From Prosapia bicincta (taxonomy: Eukaryota > Arthropoda > Insecta > Hemiptera > Cercopidae), in assembly GCA_036971475.1 (NCBI GenBank), contig JBAIZL010000001.1, positions 78,726,271-78,790,270 of the forward strand: a stretch of DNA of 64,000 nucleotides, given 5' to 3'. A program made the translations under genes and the position numbers. The notes beneath the pieces are model-generated. The model searched no databases. It saw nothing but the letters and a program-made list of their open reading frames with translations, and had not been told where the DNA came from. Shown one piece after another: positions 1-12,279 of this stretch (position 1 is the stretch's first letter; each line of letters starts with the position of its first letter).

Positions 1-180
1 ATCAAAGGTGTTTAAATATTTGTAGCAAGGGTTATTGTTATTTAATTATCATTGCCTTCTTGCAAAGAGTGTGTTCAAGGCTCTGTTACTATGCTGGCTT
101 GCTTCAATTCCTTTCAGCAATGTTGGTAACTAATATTTTTATTTAATGTTCACTAACAACTATTCAGTTTGTATATATTC
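1..180. other. AT-rich sequence, no feature seen
   Basis: Unique AT-rich sequence with no open frame or repeat that I could support. It directly borders the hairpin element starting at 181. Confidence 0.6.
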
Positions 181-610
181 TAATGACATGTGACAGACAA
201 TTTTGCTTTTTTAAACACTCTAGGTTTCGAATTTCTTTCCGAAATTCCTTATCAAGAGCTCAGTTTTAATTAAACAATTATACAACCTAACTTACGATTT
301 ATAAAATACATAACATTTTAATAAACATAATAAAAACCAACGAATTACAAAACACTTAATAAATATCCATTTACAAGTCAAAAGTTTTTCTATCACAATT
401 TTGAAAAATTTTGAATTGTAAATGGATATGTATTAAGAGTTTTGTATTTGTTAATTTTTTTTATATTTTATATAATATATATATTTTATAAATAGTAGGT
501 TATGTTGTATTATTATTTAATTAAAACCAAGCTTTTGACAAGAAAATTTTTGAAAGAAATTCGAAACGTTGATTGTTTAAAAAAGCAAAATTTTCTGTGA
601 TCTGTCATTA
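181..610. mobile_element. Foldback (MITE-like) element with ~200-bp inverted arms
   Basis: The left end, TAATGACATGTGACAG at 181, is mirrored by the right end TCTGTCATTA closing at 610. The complementarity continues inward with mismatches to an inner pair, 362-376 against 416-430 (ATATCCATTTACAA and its complement). The element is therefore almost entirely a hairpin with a short loop. It codes for nothing. If the outermost TA pair is a target duplication, the ends would suit a Tc1/mariner-type non-autonomous element; that assignment is inference. Confidence 0.7.
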
Positions 611-1099
611 GGCTGTATAAAAAAGCAATGTTGTTATTATGGCTTCTAACTATCTATTCTGATTATTCTTCTACAAAAACTTTTTCGTGTTTTTTTATTT
701 AGCGCTTACATTTTCCATAACGATGCAGGCGATTTAAATCTACATAAAAACTCATGAATACAGTACAATGAGTTTAAAAAAAGCTCTATCCATACATTCC
801 ACAATAAACGGAAAGTTTTTTTCTAAAAACACGAACCCATCGACCATGAAAATATTTATGTTTCTTTATCCTATAACTAATCTACCCGGCGCTAACCCCC
901 GCATTTTAAATTGTTGTAATTCCTCTCCCGCCATATATTATCGATTTCACATTAATATACTCTCTAACCCCACTTTTAGCAAAATATTGTTGTAACAAAG
1001 CTTATATTAAATGAAAAGTATTTCAAACCTTGTATTGAAGTTAATTTTATATTTTACTTACAAACATTTATTCAACCCATTTGTTACGCCTGAAAATAC
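611..1099. other. Spacer without supported gene
   Basis: AT-rich unique sequence between the foldback element and the 24-bp array. A 75-codon open frame at 768-995 has no recognisable motif and looks like chance. Confidence 0.5.
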
Positions 1100-3075
1100 T
1101 ATCGGTAACGCAGTACATGAATATCGGCGAAACTCTGTTTGTACCTATCGGTAAAATCCTGTACGTACCTACCGGTAACACTCTGTTTGTACCTATCGGT
1201 AATATCCTATACGTATTTACAGGTAACACTCTGTTAGTACCTATCGGTAAAATCCTGTACGTACCTGTCTATAACACTCTTTGCGTACCTACCGGTAACA
1301 CTCTGGTTATAAATATGGGTAAAATCCTGTACGTACCTGTCTGTAACACTCTGTACACACTTTTCTGTAACACTCGGTACGTACCTACCGGTAACACTCT
1401 GGTTATACCTATGGGTGAAATCCTGTACGTACCTGTCTGTAACACTCTTTGCGTACCTACCGGTAACACTCTGGTTATAAATATGGGTAAAATCCTGTAC
1501 GTACCTGTCTGTAACACTCTGTACACACTTTTCTGTAACACTCTGTACGTACCTACCGGTAACACTCTGGTTATACCTATGGGTGAAATCCTGTACGTAC
1601 CTGTCTGTAACACTCTTTGCGTACCTACCGGTAACACTCTGGTTATACCTATGGGTAAAATCCTGTACGTACCTGTCTGTAACACTCTTTGCGTACCTAC
1701 CGGTAACACTCTGGTTATACCTATGGGTAAAATCCTGTACGTACCTGTCTGTAACACTCTTTGCGTACCTACCGGTAACACTCTGGTTATAAATATGGGT
1801 AAAATCCTGTACGTACCTGTCTGTAACACTCTGTACACACTTTTCTGTAACACTCTGTACGTACCTACCGGTAACACTCTGGTTATACCTATGGGTAAAA
1901 TCCTGTACGTACCTGTCTGTAACACTCTGTACACACCTTTCTGTAACACTCTGTACGTACCTACCGGTAACACTCTGCTTGTACCTATCGGCAAAACCCT
2001 GTACGTACCTACCGGTAACACTCTGTATATATCGGTAAAATCCTGTACGTACCTACTACTGGAAACACTCTTATTGTACCTAGCGGTAAAATCCTGTACG
2101 TACCGGTCTGTAACACTCTGTACGTACCTATCGGTAAAATCCTTTACGTACCTGTCTGTGACACTCTGTACGTACCTACCGGTAACACTCTGGTTGTACC
2201 TATCGGTAAAATCCTGTACATACCTACCTGTAACACTCTGTTCGTACCTATCGGTAACACTCTGTTTGTACCTATCAGTAAAATCCTGTACGTACCGGTC
2301 TGTAACACTCTGTACGTACCTATCGGTAAAATCCTTTACGTACCTGTCTGTAACCCTCTGTACGTACCTACCGGCAACACTCTGGTTGTACCTATCGGTA
2401 AAATCCTGTACGTACCTACCAGTAACACTCTGTTTGTATATATCGGTAAAATCCTGTACGTATCTGTCTGTAACACTCTGTATGTACCTACCGGTAACAC
2501 TCTGCTTGTACCTATCGGTAAAATCCTGTACGTACCTACCAGTAACACTCTGTTTGTATATATCGGTAAAATCCTGTACGTACCGGTCTGTAACACTGTA
2601 TGTACCTACCGGTAACACTCTATTTGTATCTATCTGTAAAATCCTGTACGCACCTGTCTGTAACACTCTGTACGTACCTACCGGTAACACTCTGGTTGTA
2701 TCTATCGGTAAAATCCTTTACGCACCTGTCTGTAACACTCTGTACTTACCTACCGGTAACACTCTGTTTTACCTATCGATAAAATCCTGTACGTACCTGT
2801 CGGTAACACTCTGTACACACCTGTATGTAACACTCTGTACGTACCTAACGGTAACCCACTGTTTGTACCTATCGGTAAAATCCTGTTACGCACCTGTCCG
2901 TAACACTCTTTATGTACCTATTTCACACACTCTAGTAGTAGGCCTACATAGCTACCGGTAATACTCCGTTAATACCTATTGGTAACACTTTGAACTTAGC
3001 TATCTGTAACACCCTGTACGAACCTATCGGTAACTCTCTGTCATAGTCCTTTCCTATCGGTAACATTCGTATCAT
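1100..3075. repeat. 24-bp minisatellite, about 82 copies
   Basis: The core is GTACCTACCGGTAACACTCTG plus three variable bases, in direct tandem. Variants include ATCGGTAAAATCC, CTGTCTGTAACACTC and TATGGGTAAAATCC. The unit is rich in short palindromes (GTACGTAC, ACCGGT). A higher-order unit of seven monomers (168 bp) is visible: the variant TTTGCGTACC recurs at about 1281, 1449 and 1617, then at 72-bp (three-monomer) steps near 1689 and 1761. Because 24 is a multiple of three and the unit lacks stops in several frames, long open frames run through it on both strands (626 codons on plus, 473 on minus). These look like by-products, because the plus frame switches between two readings of the same repeat through indels. 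Confidence 0.95.
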
Positions 3076-4243
3076 AACTTATCCTGTATTTATCAAACTC
3101 GTCTGTTGCACCTATAACCTATGGATCCATAAGAAATAGTGTCCAATTATAAAGTAATACATAATTATGAAGAAATTTACACCATTCATGAAGAATTTGC
3201 TAATCGCTCTTACTGCTATCTATAACCAACATCAGGGCAAATGCAATGCGAATGGCGTAAAATAGGTTGAACACTTGATGCGGTCTTATAATAAATGCCT
3301 TAATTGTTATAAATGTGTCACTGAGCTGAAGTTGGCGAGCAAGTGGCTCAGTAATTGATGGCATTTTAATGCCGTCTTCCATGAACATCTCATTAAGCTA
3401 TTCACAGATGCACATCGCAAGTGTGATAAGTTCTTATTCAATGTCACATTAATGATAAAATTATACAGCGAAGTAAAACATTTATTTTTTCGTTCTAAAC
3501 AGATTTCACTGCTTTGGTATACTAACAATATTTATTTAGCATTCAATGGGCAATGCCTCTCGAATTCAAGCAGCTGGCGCCTCTTTGGCGAATCTCTCAA
3601 TTTTATTACTTGCCTAGGCACATAAATCAATGTCCGTCAGCGTGTTTATGTTTTACAAATAACGTAGTTTTACTTAGTAATAATTACAAATTAGAATCGA
3701 AACATTTGCCCAATTAAAACGTGGTGCATAAAATGTAAAATGGTGTTATTATTTCTTTGCACGCTATAAATGGAGAAGAAGTTCTAACTAAAATAGGTAT
3801 TTTCTGCGATGAACAAAATTTTAAGGATTTCTACAATTAAACCACCCCCGGTAGGAGTGTTAATTCATAAAACTTTCTCCTAATGTTAATTTAAAATTTC
3901 CCCTTCAAAAGGAATCTTGAGTAATATCCCTCTCTTAGCTACGAGGATTTAAGAACTTTAACTAATTTGCAAATAATTCATCTACAATAATTACCTAAAG
4001 TTATGAGCTTAGCCCTTCGCTGTTGATCTTGGTAGAACGTATAGAATGTCTCAGGTAAAACAATGTTGAGATAGTTTCCTGTAACTATTTGATTCATATT
4101 TTTACTCTATTTTCACAACGTCACAAGGTCTCTTTTTCATTATTGGACAAGATTGAAAAAATTACAATTCCATTATTCAAGTAATATTTAGGTACAGAGA
4201 CAGTATCTTTCACAATGTTATATTTATCAAATTTCTTGGAATT
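3076..4243. other. Unique sequence, no gene supported
   Basis: No recognisable coding or RNA feature. Two overlapping open frames on the minus strand (3200-3388 and 3307-3528) have no family signature; they could be decayed transposon sequence but I cannot show it. Confidence 0.4.
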
Positions 4244-4246
4244 GGA

Positions 4247-4480
4247 ATAAATTATTATTTATTATTAGTGCGGTAGACCTCTTCGGGAGGATGGGGTTAC
4301 ACCTCTTCCTTCAAGGGCCTTTTGCAGTGGTGCCTTTTGCCACTCTTACAAAACTATTAATTACCTTACAAATTACAATAGTCTACTTATACTTAAACAC
4401 TAACATTCTATCTTAGGAATCCTGCTTGGTTCTCCGGAGTTGGACTTATCACGAATATTACGGGAGCTCAGGTAAAATAA
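4247..4480 (-). mobile_element. Possible 3' end of a non-LTR retroposon
   Basis: Read on the minus strand, a comparatively GC-richer segment (GGCAAAAGGCACCACTGC, then ACCCCATCCTCCCGAAGAGG) ends abruptly in a TAATAATAAATAATAA tail at 4247-4268. A unique 3' segment followed by a short A/T-rich simple tail is the usual ending of LINEs and SINEs. No coding part is recognisable, so the upstream limit near 4480 is arbitrary and the family is unknown. An unrelated conserved segment next to an (ATT)n microsatellite would look the same. Confidence 0.35.
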
Positions 4481-4622
4481 CCTTTACACAAACTACAGCA
4501 AAGATCAAATTAAATTTCCTGTTTTTACAATACAAATGCATAGCATGAATTTAATATTTCTAATATGTCTCTCTGATTTAATTTTAAAATATATTAAGGT
4601 AGAATTGATTTGGTAATATAAA

Positions 4623-4625
<3 letters not shown>

Positions 4626-4720
<95 letters not shown>
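4626..4720. repeat. (CT)n followed by (TA)n microsatellite
   Basis: A CT dinucleotide run at 4626-4657 is joined by CCCA to an uninterrupted TA run at 4661-4720. The TA run abuts the hairpin element at 4721. Confidence 0.97.
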
Positions 4721-5067
<347 letters not shown>

Positions 5068-6557
5068 TATTTCAAGTAATTATTTAATAAAATACACTAG
5101 CCGGATTGTCTCAACAGTGGGTTGTCTCTGCACTGGAGTCTTGTATCCAATTTTACCTGTAAAATATTAGAAAAATAACTCTTAGTAAAAGCACACTACG
5201 GATTACTTTATTTCTATTACTTACAAATACACTTAATTAATACACGCTATAGGGTGCTGAAACATGTAGATCACATAAGATGTCTGGTTAGTAATTATAG
5301 TCCAGCTCCTGAGTTTAATTGTCCCTGTCTCGGCTGGTATCTTGGATTTTACTCTGTCCTTATCTTTGACTCAGGTTACTGAGTTTATCTGATCATTTTG
5401 TTAATATTTTTTTTTTGTTACATAATACTTTAACTTGGATATATATCTTTCTACTTTATTCATAGCATGTCCCGAGCTTTGTTATATAAAATAAATACTG
5501 GACGGCTACGTGCATGGCTCGTCCAGATCGTCTAGTTCATTTTGATCTCTTTTTTTGAAGAAAATTTTTTTCTTGAATCTATTATCTCTAATTTTGACTG
5601 AACTAGTTATCCCGCGAAGTGCTGCACTCTATCGTGACTATCGGAACTAACTCCAACCTTTATTACTAGTTTAATTTAAATGCTGATAATATTTTTTCTG
5701 CAAAAAAATGTATTGTTAGTCTTAATATCATAGGTTAAAGGAGTGCAAAAATCGCTTCCACAGTGGATTGTCTGTAGGATATTTCACTGGTGGTTTTGGA
5801 TGCAAAATATATACTATTAAAAGTTTTAATTAAATAGAAACTTTATTAGGCCTAGTTTTATGCTCTTCAAGCCGGTCTTATGGCTAGCCAGGTTCTGAAC
5901 TTTCCAATATAACGAAAAGTAGGTGGTAAGACCGTTTATGAACGGTCGTACGAAGTGCTACTCCCGTAACATGTGATCTAAGAATGGAATGTTTGAGAAA
6001 AGAAGTTTTACAATTAAATACTGTACCCTGTGTACACCGTGTTTTACGCTTTGGTGTACGTTTACTATTTTTACTTGGTATGAATTCGTAATTAGAACAA
6101 ATTGGTAACCGGAAACTAAAATAAAACAAACCCTTTCATTGTCAACATCATGGAATAGTATCTTAAACATTCAATCTATTATATTACAAATAACTTAATT
6201 TTATCAATATAATTTTAAAAATGCGATGTATGAAAACATATTTCCTGATGACCTCGACTCAAGGCTCCAACAACAATTAATACTTGTTGCAGGCCGAAAT
6301 GACAACGCATTATTCATCTTGCGATGTGACACGTTCTCTGGCTTTCGCCACCTTACATTATATTTTTCTGAAAAATTTTACACCTACGTAATTCTTCATT
6401 ATATTTATTGCAGCCATCTTGTCTTCCCAATACAATAAAACTAGTTTCGGATATGTATTCCTAGTGAAGAATATTTCGTTCATTAATTTTTTCGCCAAAT
6501 TAATCCCTCAATTTTTCAAATTATCCCGTGTCACGTGATAATATTTCACTTCCATGT

Positions 6558-6571
6558 GTTCCGATGGCAAC
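6558..6571. promoter_or_regulatory. X-box-like (RFX) motif, imperfect
   Basis: GTTCCGATGGCAAC has a perfect right half-site (GGCAAC) and a degenerate left half. RFX factors bind GTNRCC-N0-3-RGYAAC. It is significant only because a better copy lies about 150 bp downstream. Confidence 0.2.
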
Positions 6572-6711
6572 TTTTATTTGCAATGGCTTTAATAAAATCT
6601 GTAATAAAATATATAAAAATATCAAGGTAGTAATCCAAGGTCACGCAACTGCTCGCAGAACATACGTTCTCTCACCGTAATGCAAGAGATCCTCATAACA
6701 GACGTTACGCT

Positions 6712-6725
6712 GTTTCCATGGCAAC
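6712..6725. promoter_or_regulatory. X-box-like (RFX) motif
   Basis: GTTTCCATGGCAAC differs from the palindromic X-box GTTGCCATGGCAAC at a single base. Known RFX sites of this form control ciliary genes in sensory neurons of insects and worms. No gene start is identified next to it, so function is inference. Confidence 0.3.
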
Positions 6726-7780
6726 CTTTCCACTTACAAGAGTTTCAATATTATTTATATTCAATACCTTTTCCTTTTACAATATCGACACGATTGAACC
6801 TTTATATTTCGACAACACAAAATTCAGCGCCAATGCTTGTGAGTGAAAACGCAAATTTGTTAATTACGTGAGATGATTGTATAAGCTGCTTTGTCCCATA
6901 TTTTACCAACATAAATATGTTTTAAGGTTAGGAAGGTTTTGAACAAAACTCTGGGTCGAAATTTCTTTAATTAGTAACAAAGAACCCGTCATAAATGAGG
7001 TACCTGATAAATCTTTTCAGACATCTAAAATATATGAAAAAATATTATATACTAATTATTAATTTTGAGGTTAGTTTCAGATTTAAAATTCAGACTATTA
7101 TTTATAGTAAAATATTTATATTGTTATAAAAAGTGCGATTCACACAAAAATGTCAATACTTTGAGAGATAATTCTACGAGTAAATATAGAGAAAACCCTC
7201 ACGTAAACGTAGGTCCTGATAAGCTATTTTAGCCCCGGATTGCTGTTTATTGTATGAAATAAAATGAAAAAGAATTTTTACGGAACTTTTCAATTTAAAA
7301 AATAGTAGTTTCTTACGGTGGCACTCAGCTGAGAAATTGAATAAAGTAGGTTGTAGCCCCCCTTGTTTTGAGTAAGTTTGAGAAATCGAGGGTAACATCA
7401 AAATTATTAAGGCTAAAACAACCTGTTTATTTTTGTTGTATAATAGCTACATTAAATAGATAATAAGCAAGTATTTATCTTATATAGATTTCAATACAAA
7501 TTTATTCTGAATAAATTTGTATAAATAAAGTATTCAAGAGAAGATTAAACTCTAAATTAAATGATCTTTTATTTAAATGTCCTATTCAAATTATTGTCTA
7601 TAATGGTTTTTACCATTGTATTTCTCAAGATGTCAGATAGAAGTTATCTCAAAGCTAAACTTTCATAATCTCATCTGTATTATTTATTTAGCTTCCTCTT
7701 ATATTGAATAAAAATGAAAGAGAAATAGTGTCAGCTCGAACGTTTATATTTCATTGGGTAATGCGAAACTAATGTTACAG

Positions 7781-7909
7781 GTCGAACGGGCGAGCCATTT
7801 GTTAGGCAAACGTAAGCCACAGGTTCGGTGTCACCATGCCAGCTGGAGTAATTTATTTGAATACTGCCAGTATGTGGACGCAGTTTTAGCACAGATTAAA
7901 GTGGACAAG
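7781..7909 (+). CDS. Candidate internal exon, 43 codons, protein not identified
   Basis: This segment is flanked by a plausible acceptor (branch-like ACTAAT, then GTTACAG, ending at 7780) and a donor AAG|GTAAAC at 7910. It is 129 bp, exactly 43 codons, open in phase 0. The peptide begins VERASHLLGKRKPQVRC and ends with AQIKVDK. It contains residues that random AT-rich translation rarely gives (Trp, His-His, several Cys and Arg), and its base composition is richer in GC than the flanks. The same frame is open somewhat further on both sides (an in-frame TGA upstream and a TAG near 7930), so an unspliced small frame cannot be excluded. I do not recognise the family. Partner exons are not visible in this window, which would place it in a gene with long introns, or make it an isolated transposon fragment. 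Confidence 0.45.
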
Positions 7910-8029
7910 GTAAACATTGTGTATGGGTAGAAATACTCGCACAAACATAATGCATTCAGGTTTTGTTACGAATATTGCACTTCGTGGTTGGGGTTAATAT
8001 AGTTTACATTGAGACACAAGTGACAGCCT

Positions 8030-8096
<67 letters not shown>

Positions 8097-8239
8097 GTAA
8101 GACACAAATATCGAACAAAAATGTATTCCGAGAAAGAAACTAAACATTACTATGAAAGTGTCTTTGTATGCAACTTGGAGATTACAAAGGGAAAATAGTG
8201 CACGCATGTGCAGAAGAATGGATCAAGTTGCGTTTAATG
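7910..8239. repeat. (TA)n microsatellite in unique sequence
   Basis: An uninterrupted TA run occupies 8032-8093. The flanks (7910-8031 and 8094-8239) hold nothing that I could identify. Confidence 0.9.
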
Positions 8240-8975
8240 TGGGAGGCGTTATAGTCAAAGTATAATAGCGGAAATGACTACAGTACGGAAGTAATAGTGG
8301 AAGATTATATAGTTATATAAAGTGCATAATAGGGAAGGAGTTACATCGAGAAAAAAATTGTAGTAGGGGAGTTATGGTTGGAAAAACTATAGTAGGGGAT
8401 TGTAGTAGGGGTTTCAGTAAAAAGAACTGTAGGAAGTAAATTATATAAGGAGGGATATATGAGGGAAGTTATATGAAGGAGTTGTAGAACGATTATAGTA
8501 ATTATAAGAAGGATTGTGGAGTTATAGTAAATATTAAGGATTGTAGTTGGGGAGTTCTAGTAGGAGGGTTATAGTAGGGGAGCTATGGTTGAAACCATAT
8601 TATAGTAAGGGATTATAGTAGGGGTTTCAGTAAAGAGAACTGTAGTAAGAAAGTTATAGAAGGAGGGATATGGGAGGGGAGTTATATTAAGGAGTTATTG
8701 TAGAACGATTATAGTAAATATAAGAAGGATTGAGGAGTTGTAGCAAATATTAAAGATTGTAGCTGGGGAGTTCTAGTAGGAGGGTTATAGTAGGGGAGTG
8801 GTAGTAGGGAAGTAGCACTGTGGTTGGTAATAATAGGTAAATTTTAGTAAGAAGGATATAGTAGAGGGGAATTGAGGAGGAGAGTTATAGTAGGAGGATT
8901 ATGACAGGGGGATTATAGTACGGGCGAATTGTAGTAAAAGGGTTATAGTAGAAGGGTTATAGTAATATGATAGCT
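8240..8975. repeat. Purine-rich degenerate minisatellite with 212-bp internal duplication
   Basis: Variants of GTTATAGTAGGGGAG recur with irregular spacing of roughly 15-25 bp. On top of this, about 212 bp are repeated in tandem: the segment beginning GTTATGGTTGGAAA at 8371 corresponds to the one beginning CTATGGTTGAAACC at 8583. Both blocks end in TTCTAGTAGGAGGGTTATAG and differ by scattered substitutions and small indels. The strand is strongly G over C and A over T. Confidence 0.8.
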
Positions 8976-9270
8976 TTAGTAGAGATAGCTGTCATTTTTA
9001 TAACAAGAAAAAGACAATTATATTGTACGAATCAACAGCTTGACATTTATCTTTCTCATACTTTATGAATTTTAGCGAACAAACAACAATCATAAACATA
9101 ACTTTTTCTAGAAGATATATTTATGTTAAATCCTGTTGAAAATTAAACATAAAAATATTTTTTATTCATTACAATAATATAGTGTTGAATTATTGTAAAT
9201 TAGATATAAAATCAACATTTATTTAACATTACGCATAGGGCAAGGCAAATATATAGGGTTGTGTTATATA
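8976..9270. other. Spacer, nothing seen
   Basis: AT-rich unique sequence between the purine-rich repeat and the large palindrome. Confidence 0.5.
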
Positions 9271-9520
9271 TATGAAGTTAATATATTACTATTGTAAGTA
9301 ATTTTATCCACCATTAAGTGCAATGATTTTACCTAGTGTGATGAGGCGCCTTTCGGTTACTTGACCATTGTCGAATCACTGATTACTTTTTTTCATGAGA
9401 AAAAGTAATCAGTGATTCGACAATGGTCAAGTGACCGAAAGGCGCCTCATCACACTAGGTAAAATCATTGCACTTAATGGTGGATAAAATTACTTACAAT
9501 AGAAATATAATAACTTCATA
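9271..9520. mobile_element. Near-perfect 250-bp palindrome (hairpin element)
   Basis: The left arm 9271-9390 (TATGAAGTTA to GATTACTTTT) is the reverse complement of 9401-9520 with only a handful of mismatches, all near the outer ends plus one near the middle of the arm. The loop is about 10 nt (TTTCATGAGA). The central part of the arm is GC-richer than the surroundings (GATGAGGCGCC). There is no coding capacity. A foldback MITE or a recent inverted duplication are the two explanations; possible TA duplications at both ends favour the first. Confidence 0.85.
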
Positions 9521-10374
9521 AAGTCAGTGCAACGGAAAAACAATGGATAACGAGTGTGGGTGTGAGTATGGTTGAATAACACTTTCATAAGCAAGAATAT
9601 ATTTTTTTAATTTTTCTTAATACACTTTTACTAAGCTAAATGGGTGAAGCTTTTCGTAGATTTGGAGAATCATATTCCTAAAATTATAAGTATCACAGAG
9701 TTTTACGACTACATTTTGATTTTTTATATAATTGTACAATGTTCAAAGGATCAACCAATGCTTGTCCTTTCTATTTGATTATACAATAGCCAATATTCTT
9801 TATTTATTTTATTTTTAAGATATCATCTAATATGCTTAAACAAAAGGTATGTTTTGATTTTATTTATATTTGCTCTTCAATAAGTATATTTTTAATTTTA
9901 TTTCAATAGATTTTTAAGTTGTGATTGATATTCATTTTTAACCATTTTTGTGCAATAAATATCCTTTTTTGTAGGAATAATAATATTTCTCTCTACAACC
10001 ATTTACAGTAAAAATATGTATAATCATACATGTATTATTAACAAATTAGTGTAAACGTTTACTTCCCTGTAAAGTAAGCTTGTGTTTGCTGAAGTTTTCG
10101 CTTACTCGATAGTGGTTAATGAAATTTTTTTGAATTAGAAGCATGTAAAATAGGCTAGTAAAAATTATCTTATATTTAAATTGATGGTGTCAAGGAAGAG
10201 GTTATGAAATAAACATAAATACAAACCCGGAAATATATCGATTCATTTACAAGTTATAACCGATAGAAATTACCTTCTTCTTGTATTTGCTATCTCTGGC
10301 TAGTCGGCTTTTATAGTTATGTTTGTCACTCTATTTTAAAACGAACTGAAAAAGTGTGACACGTAACGGTGTTT
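9521..10374. other. Unique AT-rich sequence
   Basis: No open frame, repeat or RNA that I could support. Confidence 0.5.
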
Positions 10375-10720
10375 ATCGTCATCCGCTTGTGGTCCTGATC
10401 TAGCCTTTGTTTCCGCTGCATTTATTTACAAAGAGGAACGGTTGTCCATTAAAGTCAGGGAACACATTATAGCCAAGAACCAAGCGATGTACCTACTCAT
10501 AGGCGTTATAGTAAATATTTAGCCGGTGCCTGAAGGAAGGTGACAGTTAAACATCGTTAGTGAATAAAATCCGATTTGACATGGATTTGTATGAAGGAAG
10601 GACTTGCGTGGAGTTGAGTGCGCACAACCGAGGGCCGTATATCACAGTTAACGCAATTCCGTATGGCCGCCGTTAAGCGCCAGCCTGAACACACTAATTA
10701 TTGTTTATGTGCAAACCCAA
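10375..10720. promoter_or_regulatory. GC-elevated non-repetitive block, possible conserved non-coding element
   Basis: Composition changes sharply from the surrounding AT-rich DNA. The block includes a fork-head-like TTTATTTACAAA and, on the plus strand, a 31-codon frame starting at an ATG near 10580 (MDLYEGRTCVELS...) that stops at about 10675. No splice sites frame this convincingly. It could be a regulatory element, a small open frame or the remnant of an exon. Confidence 0.25.
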
Positions 10721-10929
10721 GCTAAATGGTAATGATTCTCTCAAAGTAACGAACTCAGCTAAATCTTGCCAAAGTTCATTCATTACGAGTTTCCGTTGTC
10801 ATTACTATCATAATCAGATTACCGTTTCATTTATTTTTCTGTTCCACTTTCTTTTTTAAGGATTCTAAAAATAATAAAATTATTATTTTGCTTGTGTCTA
10901 AGACAAATTTACTTACCAGGTGAATAGGA

Positions 10930-12033
10930 ATTCACTAACAACTATCTATTCACGGAATAACCTTCTATTCACCCATTAACTATCTAATCACGGAATAACT
11001 ATATATTCACCAAATAACTATCTAAACACCGAATAACTATCTGTTCACCGATTAACTATCTATTCACCGAATAACTATCTATTCACCGAATAACTATCAA
11101 TTCACCGAATAACTATCAATTCACGGAATAACTATCTATTCACGGAATAACCTTCTATTCACCCATTAACTATCTATTCACCGAATAACTATCTAATCAC
11201 GGAATAACTATATATTCACCAAATAACTATCTAAACACCGAATAACTATCTGTTCACCGATTAACTATCTATTCACCGAATAACTATCTATTCACCGAAT
11301 AACTATCAATTCACGGAATAACTATATATTCACCAAATAACTATCTAATCACCGAATAACTATCTGTTCACCGATTAACTATCTATTCACCGAATAACTA
11401 TCTATTCACCTAATAACTATCTATTCACGGAGTAACTATCTATTTACGGAATAACTATCTATTCACCGTATAACTATCTATTCACGGAATAACTATATAC
11501 TCACCGAATAACTATCTATTCACCGTATAACTATCTATTCACGGAATAACTATATACTCACCGAATAACTATCTATTCACGGAATAACTATCTATTCACT
11601 GAATAACTATCTATTCACGGAATAACTATCTATTCACTGAATTACTATCTATTCACGGAATAACTATCTATTCACCGAATAACTACCTATTCATGGAATA
11701 ATTATCTATTCACGGAATAACTATTTATTCATGGAATAACTATCTATTCACCGAATAACTATCTATTCACGGAATTACTATCTATTCACGGAATAACTAT
11801 CTATTCACCGAATAACTATCTATTCACGGAATAACTATCTATTCACTGAATTACTATCTATTCACGGAATAACTATCTATTCACCGAATAACTACCTATT
11901 CATGGAATAATTATCTATTCACGGAATAACTATTTATTCATGGAATAACTATCTATTCACCGAATAGCTATCTATTCACGGAATAACTATCTATTCACCG
12001 AATAACTATCTATTCAAGGAATAACTAACTATC
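10930..12033. repeat. 19-bp minisatellite, about 58 copies
   Basis: The consensus is ATTCACCGAATAACTATCT. Variants include CACGGAATAAC, CACTGAATTAC, AACACCGAATAAC and CATGGAATAATT. Blocks of ten monomers (about 190 bp) are repeated: the run starting CTATTCACGGAATAACCTTC near 10946 recurs near 11136. A second block near 11600-11690 recurs near 11825-11940, showing amplification of multi-monomer units. Confidence 0.95.
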
Positions 12034-12279
12034 TTTTAAAATCATCACCCGTGTAACTAAGTTTGTGTTCTGAAAAAAATATATTTTTTCGACTGAATAA
12101 ACGAACTGCGTAATTGGGGGCAACCCAGTTCTGAACAAACAGTTTAGGCTTGCGTTCAAATATCATTCTTTATTGGGGATTATGAGAGTCTTTTAATACG
12201 TGTATGAGTATATTATTGCGTTCGTTTTCGTAGTTTACCATTTGGTAGATTTCGAGAGATAAACGTACCACGAGTAAGA

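Larger units (their letters stand above)
5067..7780. other. Unique AT-rich sequence, probably intronic
   Basis: No gene can be supported over this stretch. Two diverged copies of a motif around CAGTGGATTGTCTGT are visible near 5115 and 5760, suggesting old dispersed repeats. Short open frames (for example 5884-6129 minus, 6226-6438 plus, 7174-7401 minus) carry no recognised motif. Two X-box-like sites are listed separately. If the exon at 7781 is real, the downstream part of this stretch would be intron. Confidence 0.4.

Noticed and set aside
1081..2961. 626-codon open frame as a real repeat protein gene
   Set aside because: It exists because the 24-bp unit lacks stops. The reading switches frame by indels and back, and the other strand is open as well.
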